Assembly: GCA_031761405.1 (NCBI GenBank)
Contig: JASEVX010000003.1
Span: 70,430,484-70,494,483, forward strand
DNA from: Serripes groenlandicus
Taxonomy: Eukaryota > Mollusca > Bivalvia > Cardiida > Cardiidae
DNA length: 64,000 bases
Direction: 5' to 3'
Below, one piece after another: positions 25,628 to 38,204 of this stretch. Position numbers and translations under genes: made by a program. Each line of letters opens with the position of its first letter. The first letter of the stretch is position 1. The notes beneath the pieces are model-generated. The model ran no database searches. It saw only the letters and a list, made by a program, of their open reading frames with translations, and was not told the origin of the DNA.

Positions 25628-25800
25628 ACGTTATAATTTCAATACGTAACGCAGACTTGTGGTCATCGCTTTTTATTTTAATCCTATACAAATTTCCCAT
25701 TTATTTATAGATTTATTCACAGTTTACTTGGTAGTCAGAAATATCGTTTTTTTCCTACTTGTATTACGATACAGGTTATTACACAAAAAATGATTGGAAA

Positions 25801-25995
25801 GACAGTGGTGCAGAGGTAGAGAGTCGGCCTCTCGTATCAAAGGTCCCTGGTTCGAGTCCCGTGATGAGCGGGTCCTGACTTTGGGATTTTTCCACACAGA
25901 CGGCGCGAGTACTGGTTAAGTCTCCAGGAAGCAGACATCGAGAGTGATTAATCTAAGCCAAAGGCTTGTTTCGCAATCGATGTAAAATAAATAAG
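25801..25995 (+). mobile_element. tRNA-derived SINE, second family
   Basis: The head has an A-box-like gtggtgcagaggtagaga and a B box ggttcgagtccc (25849-25860) spaced as in a tRNA, then a body ending in A-rich aaaataaataag. It lacks the cgtaaaacac tail of the other SINEs and does not fold as a tRNA. Confidence 0.65.
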
Positions 25996-25999
25996 TTTA

Positions 26000-28900
26000 A
26001 ACTAAATCTATTTTCAAAAGAAATGGTGTAATATGGGTTGGTATAACCTTATGTTACGGATAATCCTACATGAAATGTAATTCGTGTGATATTAGCTTGA
26101 TATCACATATTGGCCGGTTGGATGCCATTTTCAATATTGGCTTTCCTTGAAATGTAAAGTGGCATATATTCTCTGGCTGCTATTCTTTACTTTAAAGGCA
26201 CCCGCTCCCCTGTTCGTGGTCTATGTGTTGTTGTTTTTATTGGTGGATCAGTGTCAAAATTTGTCGTCTTACTCGAAACGCTTAAATTAGTGTAGCGATA
26301 ATGAGTTAAGGTGTATTGACGCCGCGCGGAAGAGCGGTGTCAGTATGGGATACGTTTTAATTGTGTACCATGGGATGACGTAATCGAAAAGGGAGCAACC
26401 AACATTATTATTGTAAAGAAAAACTCTGTAATATGTTAGAAAAAACAACGTTTATGAATGAATAAATTGTATTAACTGATTTAGGAAACAACAAGATACA
26501 ATATATTTGTAATTACGTATGTCTTCTACCGTTCTGACAAAACATTTACATTTTTATTTAATAACTGTTCTTCTTAGGCTATCCTTTTTTTATAAGTTGG
26601 TTTACGGAGTGCACTTTTCCACAACTTTCTAAACTACGCTTTTTTTAATTATTTCGTTTACTGTCCTGACGACTTAATTAATCAAAGCTCAGAAAAACGT
26701 TTTGGGGGATGTTTTTTTCCTTTGTTTTCTGTTGTATTTCTAAACTTAAAATGTTCCTCCCCATACAGTTGTTCATTCAGACCATTGTATTCTTGCTATA
26801 TGTTGACTATACATGTGAATATTTTCTTTTAATTTCATAAATGCTCAATTTTGATATTTTCTTTAATTCGCTTACACAATCGACTATTTTAAGAATGAAA
26901 TTTTAGAAAGGAGATAACTCTAGAGAGTGCAAAAGCTATAGAACATTTCGACCGCTAGACTCGGGTAGTTAATCCCATTGTCGTGTTCGAAAAAGGAACT
27001 CTAATAATTTCCCAATTTGCTACATCTGCTAAATCTTAAAAGGATAGTGGTTAAAAGCTCACATTAAACATTTTAATACATGCATATAAAAATTACATTT
27101 AAACGTTTTAAAATTATTTCGTATTTTGTGTTTATATACTCCCGTCTTTGTTATCATATGTCTGCTAAACTGGGAGGAGAATAGACCTCCCGCTCTCCTT
27201 CCAAAGCTTGTGTCATACTAAACTTATAGCTAGAGGCATTAAACCTTAATATATGTTAACATTTAAGCACCTATGTGTTTCTTGCTATCTAATTGATCTA
27301 GTTAGAGCAGATTTAAAACCGTTTATTGGTAACAATAAAGCAACTTCAGCTTCTATGACACATTATAGCTCAGACTACTCGAAAGTCGTCAGTCCTTCAG
27401 TCCTGACAGACAAAGATTCTTTCAGACTGACACATTTTAGGCAATAATTGGTTGAATAAAGTGGAAAATATATGTAAATTTAGGGCTGCATATGAGGAAT
27501 TTGCTCGGTGCCAGTTTGCCAGTTAATTTATTTCGTTAAACCAAGAAGTATTGTACCTTCACATGAAAACTTTGCCCTTTACGCTGTTTATGTGTTGCAT
27601 AGAACTTTACACATTTGAATAGTTTGGTACGAATGCAAACATACAAACCTTGAACTTAATGCAACAAAGGAAGGCAAAGTGGTGAAATGAATAGAGCATC
27701 TACTCAATATTAGCAATCTGATGCCAAGATTTAGAATAAAGTATTCAGGAATACATGTAAATTTCATAGCAAAGCTTGAAAAGTGAACAATCTTGCAAAA
27801 TTGAATAAAGGCTTCCGTTACTACAACAAATTCAAAAACTGTTTGCCACAGAGTAATACATACATAAAAGTGACTTGTATCTTATTTCTATATTAACCAG
27901 TTGTAGACATAAATATTGGATTTAAGTCCCCATTACATGAAGACATTAACGCAGCTGATTTACATACTTGCCTGTGGTTTCTTCACATACATATTTGTTT
28001 AAGTCAGACAGAATATATAAAACTTTATGTTCTGGTGTTTCAATCATAAAATCTAGGTTTTTGACAGTGCCATACATTACATTACATTACATGTCAAGGC
28101 AAAGTTCTAGTTACCGATTCGCTTTCAATGTATCAAGCAAGCAGAAAACTAGCCAGTGACTGTTCTTGTTTATGTATTCCGGGCAATATCTTGCATTTCT
28201 TTAATGTGTGTTATCCTTAAATGTGTAAATAATCTTTGATTTGAGTTACATATTAAACAAACCAAGGAACAAACTGACTAATTTAGGAGTTTATGATGAC
28301 TTATCCACTTATCCATGATAGGTTATCGCGCACCTGTTCAGAAGTTCTCTCATAGCAACAAAGGAACATTCTTATTTTTCAGGTCGCTTGTTTCATAAAA
28401 TATATCTAATTGTCCTTCATTCAGTTGTCAAAAGTTTGTCTTTCAAGTGGAATTACATTTAATTCTGACACTGAACTATAATTCTAAGCCTTCGTGGCTT
28501 TTTATTGTTATACAATGACATTCACAACTCTTCGAGTTGGACTGAAGACAGTTCCTTGACAACAAAGCCTTTTTTCGAATTTTATCCATTCAGAGCGTAG
28601 GCTGCGGGCCCGAAAATAGCCCATGAAATGACACCCGGAAAAAAGGCCATAAAGAATTTGATAGAATTTGATAGACCATTGAATTCTGATCTATATTTTT
28701 ATCTTGACTAAAGATGTTATCTCACCACTCGCTAAAGCGAACCGATTGCTCCGCAATATGCACATAACAGATAATACAGATTTTTTTTCTTTCGAATGCA
28801 GTGAAATAAAACATGCACAAGAGCTTTTGACGGATGTTTTATTCACTTTTGTCGATGGCGCAACGACTCGATCTTGACACGGGGTGAACATTTCGAAAGT

Positions 28901-29430
28901 TGCCCAAAAAACTAGTATTACACACTAACTTGATTAAATATGGGTGATATTTAATGGTGTTTTTTTTTGGCTTGAAACAATTTAAGAAAAGAAAAATCTC
29001 TGACAGTCAATAATTTTATAAAAAGGAATATTGGTTCTTTCGCACCCAATTAATGTCATACTTGCCACCTTTTAAATGTTTATGGGACTCGCAACTAGCA
29101 ATTCTTTTGCAACATACATTAATTGAAACCATCAATGATTTAAATAAACAAGTTAGCTGTTATCATATTTCAAATGTGGTCTACTTTTTAACATATGAGG
29201 ATACATTTTAACTTCTGTGAAATACTTATTATAATTATGATTGAAAAGGAGAAAGATCTGCAATTTAACCATTTTTTTCAATGTTTAATATGTTTAAGGG
29301 TTTCAATGTTCCTTTAAACATGAAAAGGGTTAAATAGTTTTTTATTGCATGTAGATCTAAATCCTAAACTGTATTTGTTCTGGTTTTATTGACAAATACA
29401 AACAATCCAAAATTCTCATTTCAATATAAA
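26000..29430. other. long gene-free stretch, nothing recognised
   Basis: AT-rich with only short random frames. Noted small structures: a hairpin aagccttcgtggctt followed by T-rich sequence at about 28488, and an acatt triplication near 28077. Confidence 0.35.
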
Positions 29431-29439
29431 ATGATATAT

Positions 29440-30240
29440 TGCTGGCTTCCAAAGAGTAAATAACTCGGCACCAGAATAATTGTGAGCTCCACTGGCTGGA
29501 AGCGAGCTCCACTGGCTGGAAGCCTTTCGAGCTTATGGCATGGCGAATTGTCCGTCGTGTGTGCGTGCGTTAACTGTTTGCTTCAAACGATTTCTCCTCT
29601 CTAACCACTTGGCCGATTGGGATGAAACCTCATATGAAACATCCTCTCAATGTCTTCTCCTACATTCCTTCAATTAGTTTGGATCCATGCAAAATTATGG
29701 TTTCCATGGCAACTGAAAGAAAGAAATATTGAGAACTAAAACAATCTTCTCCTCCGAAAGTGTCTTGCCGATTTTCACATAATTTTGCAGAAATGTTTCT
29801 TGGGTGACCGTCTATCAGATTCCTTCAAGCCAAGTTGATTAGTCGAAAAACATAGCCGCCAGGGGGCGTGGCTATTTTGCCTTATATGGCTTTAGTGAAA
29901 ACTTAAAAAATCTTCTCCTCCGAAAGAATTTTGCCAATTTTCAAAAGAAATTGTAGAAATATTTCTTGGGAGACCCTCTATCAGATTCCATCAAGCCGGA
30001 GGGCGAGGCTAATTTGACTTATATGGCTATAGTGAAAACTTAAAAAATCTTCTCCGAAAGTGTCAGCCTTATTTTCAAATAAATTTTGTTGAAGTGTTCC
30101 TAGCGTGACCCTCTATCAGATTCATTCAAGCCATGTTGATTGGTCGAAAACTATGGCCACCAGGGGACGGGGCTGTTTGGAGATTTCATTTTTGCCTAAT
30201 TGCAGTGGAACGATACTGGCCCTCTTGGGCCTCTTGTTTT
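29440..30240 (+). mobile_element. second tandem-core element with terminal hairpin
   Basis: At least three degenerate units built on agtgaaaacttaaaaaatct + tctcctccgaaagtg (29731, 29890, 30028), each with gaccctctatcagattcc. The 3' end holds hairpin ggccc/gggcc with loop tctt (30218-30231), followed by TCTTGT (30232-30237). The 5' limit is uncertain; two copies of agctccactggctggaagc lie at 29480-29525. Confidence 0.55.
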
Positions 30241-30599
30241 TTATTGTAATCGAAATTGGCGAAATATATTCTACTGATTATCCGCTTTATTAAGTTATGT
30301 TTTATATATCATTAGTTTGACACTGGGTTGTCTGTTCAAATTTATTTATTTTAGCTAGAGGTCAAGTATTATATATGTATATATATATATATACAAATAT
30401 ATATTGTGCGGCTATCGGTGAATGGATGAGAGTTTTGAGCAAGAATACATCTAATGCACTTGTCATACTAATTGTATTTCATAATTGTTACTTGATCTAT
30501 GAGACAAATTAATAACTATTCCTTCGAAAAAAACAATTGCTAAAATGCCTAAAATGCCTAAAATGCATTAAACACTTTTTCAGAATCATTGTTTTGTTT

Positions 30600-32000
30600 C
30601 ACTGAATATGCCTCAGGCAAGACGAAAGACTAGTCGACGTCGTGAGGCTGCAGTCGTGGATGACCAGGCACAAGAGGTTCCATCAACGCGGGTGACGGAT
30701 GCGCCTACCGCTCTTTCTGATTCTCAGCTGGAAACGAGGGTTGAGAAATTAGCTGTAAATATATTGCCCTTGCTGACACCTAGAAATAAACCAGAACCAA
30801 AGGAGTCAGGTGAGGTTCAGGTGGGGCTAGTTGGTAAAGGAATTTAGAGTCAAGTTTCTCTAATACTAAATCAAAACATTTGTAACGTGGAGTATGTTAA
30901 CTTATCAAATTTGTTAACGCCTGAAAATAGCACGGGGCAAGTCCTCACTTTGAACTCAAGTGGAGGCATCAATCTTATGCCCAAAACCACACAACGTATA
31001 AGTAGTATAGAGGCATAGACGGATGCTTTCATAGTGTACATGGACATTTACTGCCAGGTGCACAGTGGTCAGTATGCCGACATGCTCAAATACCTACATA
31101 CTGTCAGATTTGGGGCCAAGCAATATACTGTAAATGGCTGGTTATCATATGATGAACAGTTCAGGCTAAAACATGGCTCAGTTCCTAGAAATGTCATGGG
31201 CAGTGGTCGATCAAGAATTGTAGATGAGGTTTATGTGATGACCTAAGACACAAGTTGCTAATGAACAAGTAAGGTTTAAATGCTGTGAGTATCTGTCAAA
31301 GATCTGTTTGTACATTTGCACACAAGTGCAATAAATGTGATGGGAGTCATTCTTTGAACGTATGTACCACTACACGTGCTGGTTACAATAATAACATGAA
31401 GTTTACTTTAAGTGTTTGCAGCACCTGGGCTTATTGTTCCATCTCGACCAAAATCCTCAACAGCACAAAGACCTTTCATGCTGCACCACTGATGTGCTCG
31501 CTATTACTCCAGCCCCAATTAGGTTTTGCCCTTTGTTAGAATATTTGAAAGAATATCCCATGTCTGAGGATGCATTGATTTTGGCTGAAGAATTTACAAA
31601 GGGTTTTCTTTTACATTTGAGGGTCCTATAATGAGTAATGAATGTGAAAATATTTTGTCTGTCACACAGAACCCGGATATTTCTCTTAAAAAGTAATGAA
31701 GGAGGTGTCAATGGGTAAAATTGCAGGTCCATTTAAGACCTGGGCTTTTATTAATCTTAAGTGTTCACTCATAGGGCTAGTTCCTTAAAAAGATGGAACT
31801 CGGAGATTTATTCACCATTTATCATACACCAATTGAAGCTAGTGTAAATGACTATATTGATCAAGATTTATGTTCTGTCAATTATACTTTAATGGATGAG
31901 GTAATCTAGTACATTGTTGATCTTGGAAAAAAATGTTTAATAGAATCGCTTCAAAATTAGTTCAAGTCACATTTATGGGACTTAAACCCTTTGGTATGTG
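30600..32000 (+). mobile_element. DIRS-like retrotransposon fragment (gag region to RT start), decayed
   Basis: A frame from ATG 30608 (79 codons, basic start) is followed in shifting frames by GQYADMLKYLHTVR, a Cys/His cluster CTFAHKCNKCDGSH (about 31310-31355), PIRFCPLLEYLKEYP, and RT finger motifs KIAGPF (about 31715), GLVP/KKDG (about 31770), SVNDYIDQDLCSV (about 31840-31880). Many stops and shifts. The sequence fades before the RT catalytic core. It differs from the 18-21 kb element, so it is a separate family. Confidence 0.7.
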
Positions 32001-32555
32001 TGTGCTATAATGTGTTATATTTACGGCCAGCTATTTACATACATGACGAGCTATCTACCGTGTCTTGTAATTCCTGGAGTTTGAAAGGGATTCAAGAGTA
32101 GTTGATGTATTTATAGGCGATAGTTTTCTTATCCATGTTACCTCCGAGACTAACCATTACTAGGCTACAAAATATGTATTGTCAATCGACCCTCGACCAT
32201 GGATATCGCCAGCACTGATCAAACCTAAGAAGACCGACCAAAAATCGCACACGTCGGCTTTTTTTTGACACACGTTATCATTTACGAGGTGTATTAAGAA
32301 ACTAAGGTTTGGTGTGTAGAATATGAAACTACTTTCAAACAATTGTTTATCTCCATGTGCCTGGGTCGGTTTCATTAATACATTTGTGTAATTGAAGTAT
32401 ACATAGTGCTTCTAAGCCTCTTTCTTAGTGTTTTGTAGTATCTATACGCATCTCTATTACAGATTAACTGAGTTTGTTGTAGCATAGCCATGCCTCTTTA
32501 TTACTTGAAAGTATACGTGTTTAAGTGGTATTTCTATTGTAACAGTTTAAATGAT
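32000..32555. other. intergenic, nothing recognised
   Basis: No domain is visible. Related but degenerate precursors of the following 45-bp array appear from about 32400 (ctttcttagtgttttgtagt). Confidence 0.35.
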
Positions 32556-32559
32556 GATT

Positions 32560-33270
32560 TGAAATATTTCTACGCTTCTTTGTTGCATATTATCTAAAGT
32601 GTTTTATAGTATAGCTACGCCTCTTTGTTACATATTATCTAAAGTGTTTTATAGTATAGCTACGCCTCTTTGTAATATATTATCTTAAGTGTTTTATAGT
32701 ATAGCTACGCCTCTTTGTAACATATTATCTTAAGTGTTTTATAGTATAGCTACGCCTCTTTGTAACATATTATCTTAAGTGTTTTATAGTAGAGCTACGC
32801 CTCTTTGTAACATATTATCTAAAGTGTTTTATAGTATAGCTACGCCTCTTTGTTACATATTATCTAAAGTGTTTTATAGTATAGCTACGCCTCTTTGTAA
32901 TATATTATCTTAAGTGTTTTATAGTATAGCTACGCCTCTTTGTAACATATTATCTTAAGTGTTTTATAGTATAGCTACGCCTCTTTGTAACATATTATCT
33001 TAAGTGTTTTATAGTATAGCTACGCCTCTTTGTAACATATTATCTTAAGTGTTTTATAGTATAGCTACGCCTCTTTGTTACCTAGTAGTTAAAGTGTTCT
33101 GCAGTATTTCTATGCCACAGTGTTACAGAATAACTAAAGTGTTTTGTTGTATATTTACGCTTCTTTGTTAAACATCAACTAAAGTATTTGGTACCTTTTT
33201 TACGCTTCTTTGTTATATATTATCTGAAGTGTTTTGTACCTTTTTTACGCTTCTTTGTTACAGATTACCT
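32560..33270. repeat. 45-bp minisatellite abutting the Mab-21 gene acceptor
   Basis: Regular 45-bp units (aagtgttttatagtatagct + acgcctctttgtaacatattatct) occupy 32596-33080, about 11 copies, with diverged units to 33270. The last units read ttttttacgcttctttgttacag, a pyrimidine tract plus AG, and run straight into the exon. The unit thus looks like a multiplied splice-acceptor region. Confidence 0.85.
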
Positions 33271-33274
33271 ACAG

Positions 33275-35409
33275 ATGATGGAAAACTATCACCACAAACT
33301 ATCTACACTCCTGTGTGCAGTACTGGATAACGTTGGGGCATCTGAATATGTGAGACAATTGTTCTGGGAGACTTCAATGGCACTTGAGATTGCGCTTACT
33401 TTCTTATCTCATTTTGTTGAACCCGATAGAAGAACATCTTTTTATTGTTTTGGAAGTTCTTGCGAGGGAACCACAACATTAGGGCTTCGAAGTGACCGAG
33501 ATACGTTGATATGCGCCGAATATAAGCATTCATAGACAGCATTATCGACGTGTCTCAGATATTATGTTATCGTATGGTTAGGGATTACAATACAAAACCC
33601 GGTTATGTTCAACTTCAGCAAGTTGTGCACGGAATCCAACTATGTAATTATCTCAGACCGGCTATTCATTGTAAAGAGGAATTTGATGAATATGGCGCAA
33701 CCTGTTTAATGCACCCACAAGAAAGAAGAGAAACGTTGGAGAAAGTGGGTTCGATACCAACAACGATAAATGGCCCTGCAGTTACGTTTTTAAACGGAGA
33801 AATCAGCTGTGATAGTGTATATGCTCTAAGATGTCAAACTGTACCAAGTTTTGCAAATTCATGGATAAATAGAACTCGCAAATACGACTGGCCATCACAG
33901 AAACAGATACAGACGATGAAATCCTTTGGGTGTTTCCTAGTTGGTGTTGCACATCCACACAGCAACAACAAGTCAAAAGAATGGAGGATTTCCTTTTCAT
34001 TGCAAGAACGAGAACTGATGTCAGACCTTAACCCAACGCAACATAAATGTTATATTCTCCTTAAGATGATAAAGAAGGATCTTATAGAGCCGAGAACTGG
34101 TAAATCAATTTCCTCTTACCACTGCAAAACATGTTTATTTTACACCATTGAAACATCAGAGAGTAGTATATGGACACAAGAAAACCTCATAATGTGTACA
34201 CGTTTGTGTCTATTGCGTCTTTTAAATTGGTCAAAGAACGGAAACTGTCCAAATTACTTTATACCAGCAGAAAACATGTTTGATAGATTAGATAAGCAGA
34301 CGCTCGAAATTGTAAATACAGAATTGACATATATTTTGTCAAATGGGCTAAAATTTCTCTCTCGATTGGAATGCGACAATATTGGTCAGCGTATATTTGT
34401 AAATCTAGCTGGATTGCCTCACAACAAAGAGGGAACCTATGACTCTATCGAATTCATGCATAACATGGCAGTCGTACAGGCATACCTTTTCATAAGGAAT
34501 AAATGTCTGCAAAACATACATGCTATATCCAATGTGAGTATCTACATACTACAAAGACTTCTCACACATCTGCAAGAAACAAACCACATCACAGAACATA
34601 GCAAAGGAGATGTACGGATGGCATTGAGTAATATCGTTCCTCATATACATTTACAAATAGCACAAAGTCTGACATCTGTCGAAATTAGACGTAGAGGCAC
34701 TACTACTAACGATCTACTTCCATTGGACATTCTCCTGAACATTATAGACAGTTCGGCTTCTAGTTCTTTTTCTGCAAGGCTATCGTTAGCAGCATTTTAT
34801 CTTCAGTTTGGAATGCTTGAAGCATGTGAACAGCTTTTACTGACAGTTGAGACCAGCTTAAATCCGTATGTACGTTCAGTCTGCATCTGCTACTTAGCCC
34901 AATATCTTGAGAGTATTACCCATGAAATGAAACTAGTGACTGAAAGTTATAACATCACAACCGAAACATTCATAGACACATATACAACAGGCTGCTTGGT
35001 GTTTCTGCAGTCACAAGCTAACATTGTCCACCCTGCTTTACAGTATGAAATGTACCGTTCTGTGTATACAGCAGTTGGATCTAGAAACGAAGACATAGAT
35101 TTTTGGTTTGATTTTGTCGTAGTGGATCCGAAGGTTTACCTGTACTTTCTACAATACATATTTTGTACCAAGACAAACAAACCAGAACACAGAAGAAGAA
35201 TTGTGGAAACATTTCAAAGTATTATGAACACAAAGGAAAAGTATCTTGTTCATTGGGAAACAGCCTATAACGTGTTTGGGTGGATGCTGATACAAGAGAA
35301 CCGGGCAATAGAAGCATGGCAATGTTTCTGTCGGTCTTGGAGAATCAAGCCATTCCACAATGCAGCAAAGTGGCACATTATCTTACTTTTGAATAAGTTA
35401 TTGCGATAA
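33275..35409 (+). pseudogene. Mab-21/cGAS-like receptor family protein, one frameshift
   Basis: Two frames, 33275-33535 and about 33526-35409, together encode one protein of about 710 aa. The N-terminal nucleotidyltransferase part has the GS-x2-EG motif (GSSCEGTTTLGL) and SDRD, the D-x-D metal ligands. CDSVYALRC probably gives the third Asp, then WPSQ and EWRISFSLQERELM, typical of Mab-21 domains. The last 300 residues are helical and end in an AYN-x-x-GW...A-x-x-CF...HNAA-x-WH pattern seen in mollusc members. cGAS-like receptors make cyclic nucleotides on nucleic-acid sensing; this role is by family only. A single shift near 33525-33535 splits it: recent pseudogene, sequence error, or unannotated splice. 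I chose ATG 33275 because an acceptor-like tacag precedes it. Confidence 0.75.
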
Positions 35410-35516
35410 CACAATGCCACACATATAGATGCATTACAAGTTATGGGGGTCATTATAGAATGTGTTAGAGTTTTCTCAGAAATATATGTGAGAATATAAA
35501 CTAAGGTATTACTGTA

Positions 35517-35522
35517 AATAAA
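35517..35522 (+). terminator. candidate polyadenylation signal of the Mab-21-like gene
   Basis: AATAAA about 110 bp after the TAA stop at 35407-35409. Confidence 0.4.
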
Positions 35523-35654
35523 TAATACGAAAGGTAGACTGAATGCAATTCATTGTTTCATCTAAAATTAAATATCTGGAGACAAAATAGTTTCATTTCA
35601 TCGACATATAAATAGAGAATATAATAATAAATGAACAGTGCTCTACAATTTGTC

Positions 35655-35800
35655 TTTTGTTATTGGGTTCAACGCCAATTTCAACAGTTGTTCAGTTATA
35701 TCTCGGCGATAAAACACTCGCGTCGCCCACATCCCCAGCCCAAAGCATTCGTCCAAGAGACTCTATCTCTATCAAAAATAACATTAGAGCTTGCTTGACA
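35655..35800 (-). mobile_element. SINE 3'-end fragment
   Basis: ggttcaacgccaatttcaac + agttgttcagttatatctcggcg is the reverse complement of the tail region found in the SINEs at 2135 and 60925. Head not found. Confidence 0.5.
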
Positions 35801-36089
35801 AGAATAGAAAACGATCAAGTTTCTCAATCACAATGTAAATCTTTTTTGCCACATGAGCGAACAGTGAAGAACCACATCAGTCTGCGCAGAACTGCAGACT
35901 ACAGATTGTTATATCTTAGATGATTTCAAAACGCACTCAACACGTTCCTCTTGCGTCATGGTCTAGTCAATAAGTATACTTTAATTTGTAAAACTTATTA
36001 TAACCCGATCAGAATGTGCAGAAGTGAATGGTGATCTACATTGTAGTAGTAGTTTAGATAGATGGATGGATGTTATACTATGAAGCTAC

Positions 36090-36331
36090 AACCGTACGTT
36101 ATGTCATCATTTAAATGTTACCGCTTTATACCACATGTGGACGGAAACACCCGTAGTTAATGTCGAAGGGTTAACATTTGCTTCTTTATAACACATGTGG
36201 ACGGACACACCCGTAGGTTATGTCATAAGTTAAAATTTACCTCTTTATAACACGCGTGGATGGATACACCCGTAGTTTATGTCATTAGTTAAAATGTACT
36301 TATCTATAACAGACGTGGACTAACATTCAAG
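36090..36331. repeat. about 60-bp degenerate minisatellite
   Basis: Four units built on tttataacacatgtggacgg + acacacccgtagtttatgtcat. The last partial unit runs directly into the acceptor-like ttcaag before the pseudo-exon at 36332. Confidence 0.75.
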
Positions 36332-36569
36332 GTCCTTGTGAAGCTGTGCCTTCACACAGACTCGCCTGCAGATGGTGATATTGGGGTTTATCCTTTGATG
36401 TCAGTTGCCTGGTCCAGTAAAGGCTGGTACCTGGATTAAGAGAACAAGTTCACATTTGCAGAATACGCTCGCTCTGACTATGACCCAGTGGCGATTCAAT
36501 GCAGACATGCATTGACTTAACTGAGGACTAAGGACGGACAGACCTACATTGATAATGAGTGTTATACGG
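36332..36569 (+). pseudogene. degenerate exon of an unrecognised protein
   Basis: A frame that reads like protein (HTDSPADGDIGVYPL, VAWSSKGWYLD, ENKFTFAEYARSDYDPVA, KDGQTYIDNECYTG) is bounded by ag|gtcctt and by a consensus donor g|gtaagt at 36570. Two in-frame TAA codons interrupt it. Family not recognised; no partner exons seen. Confidence 0.45.
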
Positions 36570-36579
36570 GTAAGTGCTG

Positions 36580-38195
36580 GTTACAAGACAATGTAGTTCA
36601 GAACCTCTGTGACATTGCGCAGCTCAAATATATACCATATAGAGTAAAGGTGTTTTATATATTCTAATATAGGGAACTCGTGAAGGATTTAAAGACGTTT
36701 GATATGCATATTTACGATACCAGGCCGTCAGTCAAACTAGGTGGCACACCAAATTCGCACCTTTTACAATTGTAATTATAAATTACTGAGCGAGGAATAT
36801 ATTTTGACAACATGTCCCAAAAGTAGTGTAAGCTCTTAGTGTACATATGCGCCGTGCTTGCCGATTGCATCTGTCTACAGCGAACAACCGTATGAGCATG
36901 TGTATACGTACAGTCTGACTAGAACCCTCACCGTAGAAGACCAAAGGGACCCGTACAGTTATGTATGTTCAGCTTCGTAATTCATTTATACTTAACACAT
37001 TATTATGTGTTATTATCAAGCCAGTCGTAAAATCATATAAAGATACCGCGCAACAACAATTACAAGTCTAAGAAAAGAGATGCTGATACGTTGATTTCAA
37101 AAGACAGATTTGTTCCTGTAATCGGTTCGAGTTAAATGATATATTCGGTTTATCCCATGTTCGAGTTACAAGTTCACTATAAATTTATCTTCTGATACAA
37201 ATCTTACTTGAACACTTTCCAACAAACAAGAAATCTTAAGCAAATGGCTTAATTGGAAATATCCTTAAATGAAAGTGTAATTCATGAAGTGACAAAAGGA
37301 GATGAGCAATTTCTCCGTTTGTAGAAAGCAGTGTAACACAATGCAGACACCTCATTATAATAAATAAAGTCATATATTTTTTCAAAAACAATCATATTTG
37401 GTGCATATTTGTTTATCTAAAAATAGGGATGGCAACGAATATTCGAATTATATAACATGATTCGAAAATTCGATGTAAATTAGTACTATTCTACAAACAT
37501 ATACAAATCAAATTGAAGATACATGAAACATTTACCTAAGCTTTTTTGTATTAAAAACTGTAAGTAAAGGGTTACCGATGGCCATTTTACGCGTATTTTA
37601 TAACGTGTCATTATTGTAGATAACATATACACAGATTAACCTTTTTAAGCTATTGAAGTTATCGTTACAAAACCAATAGTAACGTTCCAAAACGCCTTAA
37701 ACTCATATTGTAAAACAAATAGTTACGGCTTTCTAGAATGATACATAAATCAAACAAAACCATATATCTGTTTTAGCATGCGATTTCGTTCCCTAGTATA
37801 ACTGACTGTACACCTGACGATATAGAAGGGAACATGTGACAAGCAGACACTTTTGATTTATATGTTTGAATTGCTTGTGTATATGTTGATTACAATTGTA
37901 AAGGGAAAGGGGTATAGGTACAAATACCACTTCTACATATTGGTGTAGAGGCCGGCATTTATAGCGAATGGTTAGCCATGTGCGTCGAGGTTAGTGACTT
38001 GATAGGAGACCAGTGATTGCTCAACTCCATATAAAAACGTATGACAACTTGGACATTTTTGTTTACCCTTTTCAACAATAGTGTTCCTTAATGGCAGTTC
38101 CGCACTTATACTCTTATAACGACCCTTCTCAAACACGTAGGACCCTGTCGGATTTGTCATGTTTTGAAAACATTTGCGAATTTCATTTTCAACAG
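36580..38195. other. intergenic, nothing recognised except one dispersed palindrome
   Basis: caaaaggagatgagcaattt + ctccgtttg at 37294-37322 is a copy of the dispersed palindromic repeat. A 62-codon minus-strand frame at 37972-38160 has a single CPSC pair but no assignable family. Confidence 0.35.
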
Positions 38196-38204
38196 TTTTC
38201 CTGT

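Noticed and set aside
25801..25875. tRNA gene
   Set aside because: A and B boxes are present, but no acceptor stem pairs and a SINE body with A-rich tail follows.
28488..28510. Hairpin plus T-run as a bacterial-type terminator
   Set aside because: Eukaryotic context and no gene upstream; kept only as a note in the gap entry.
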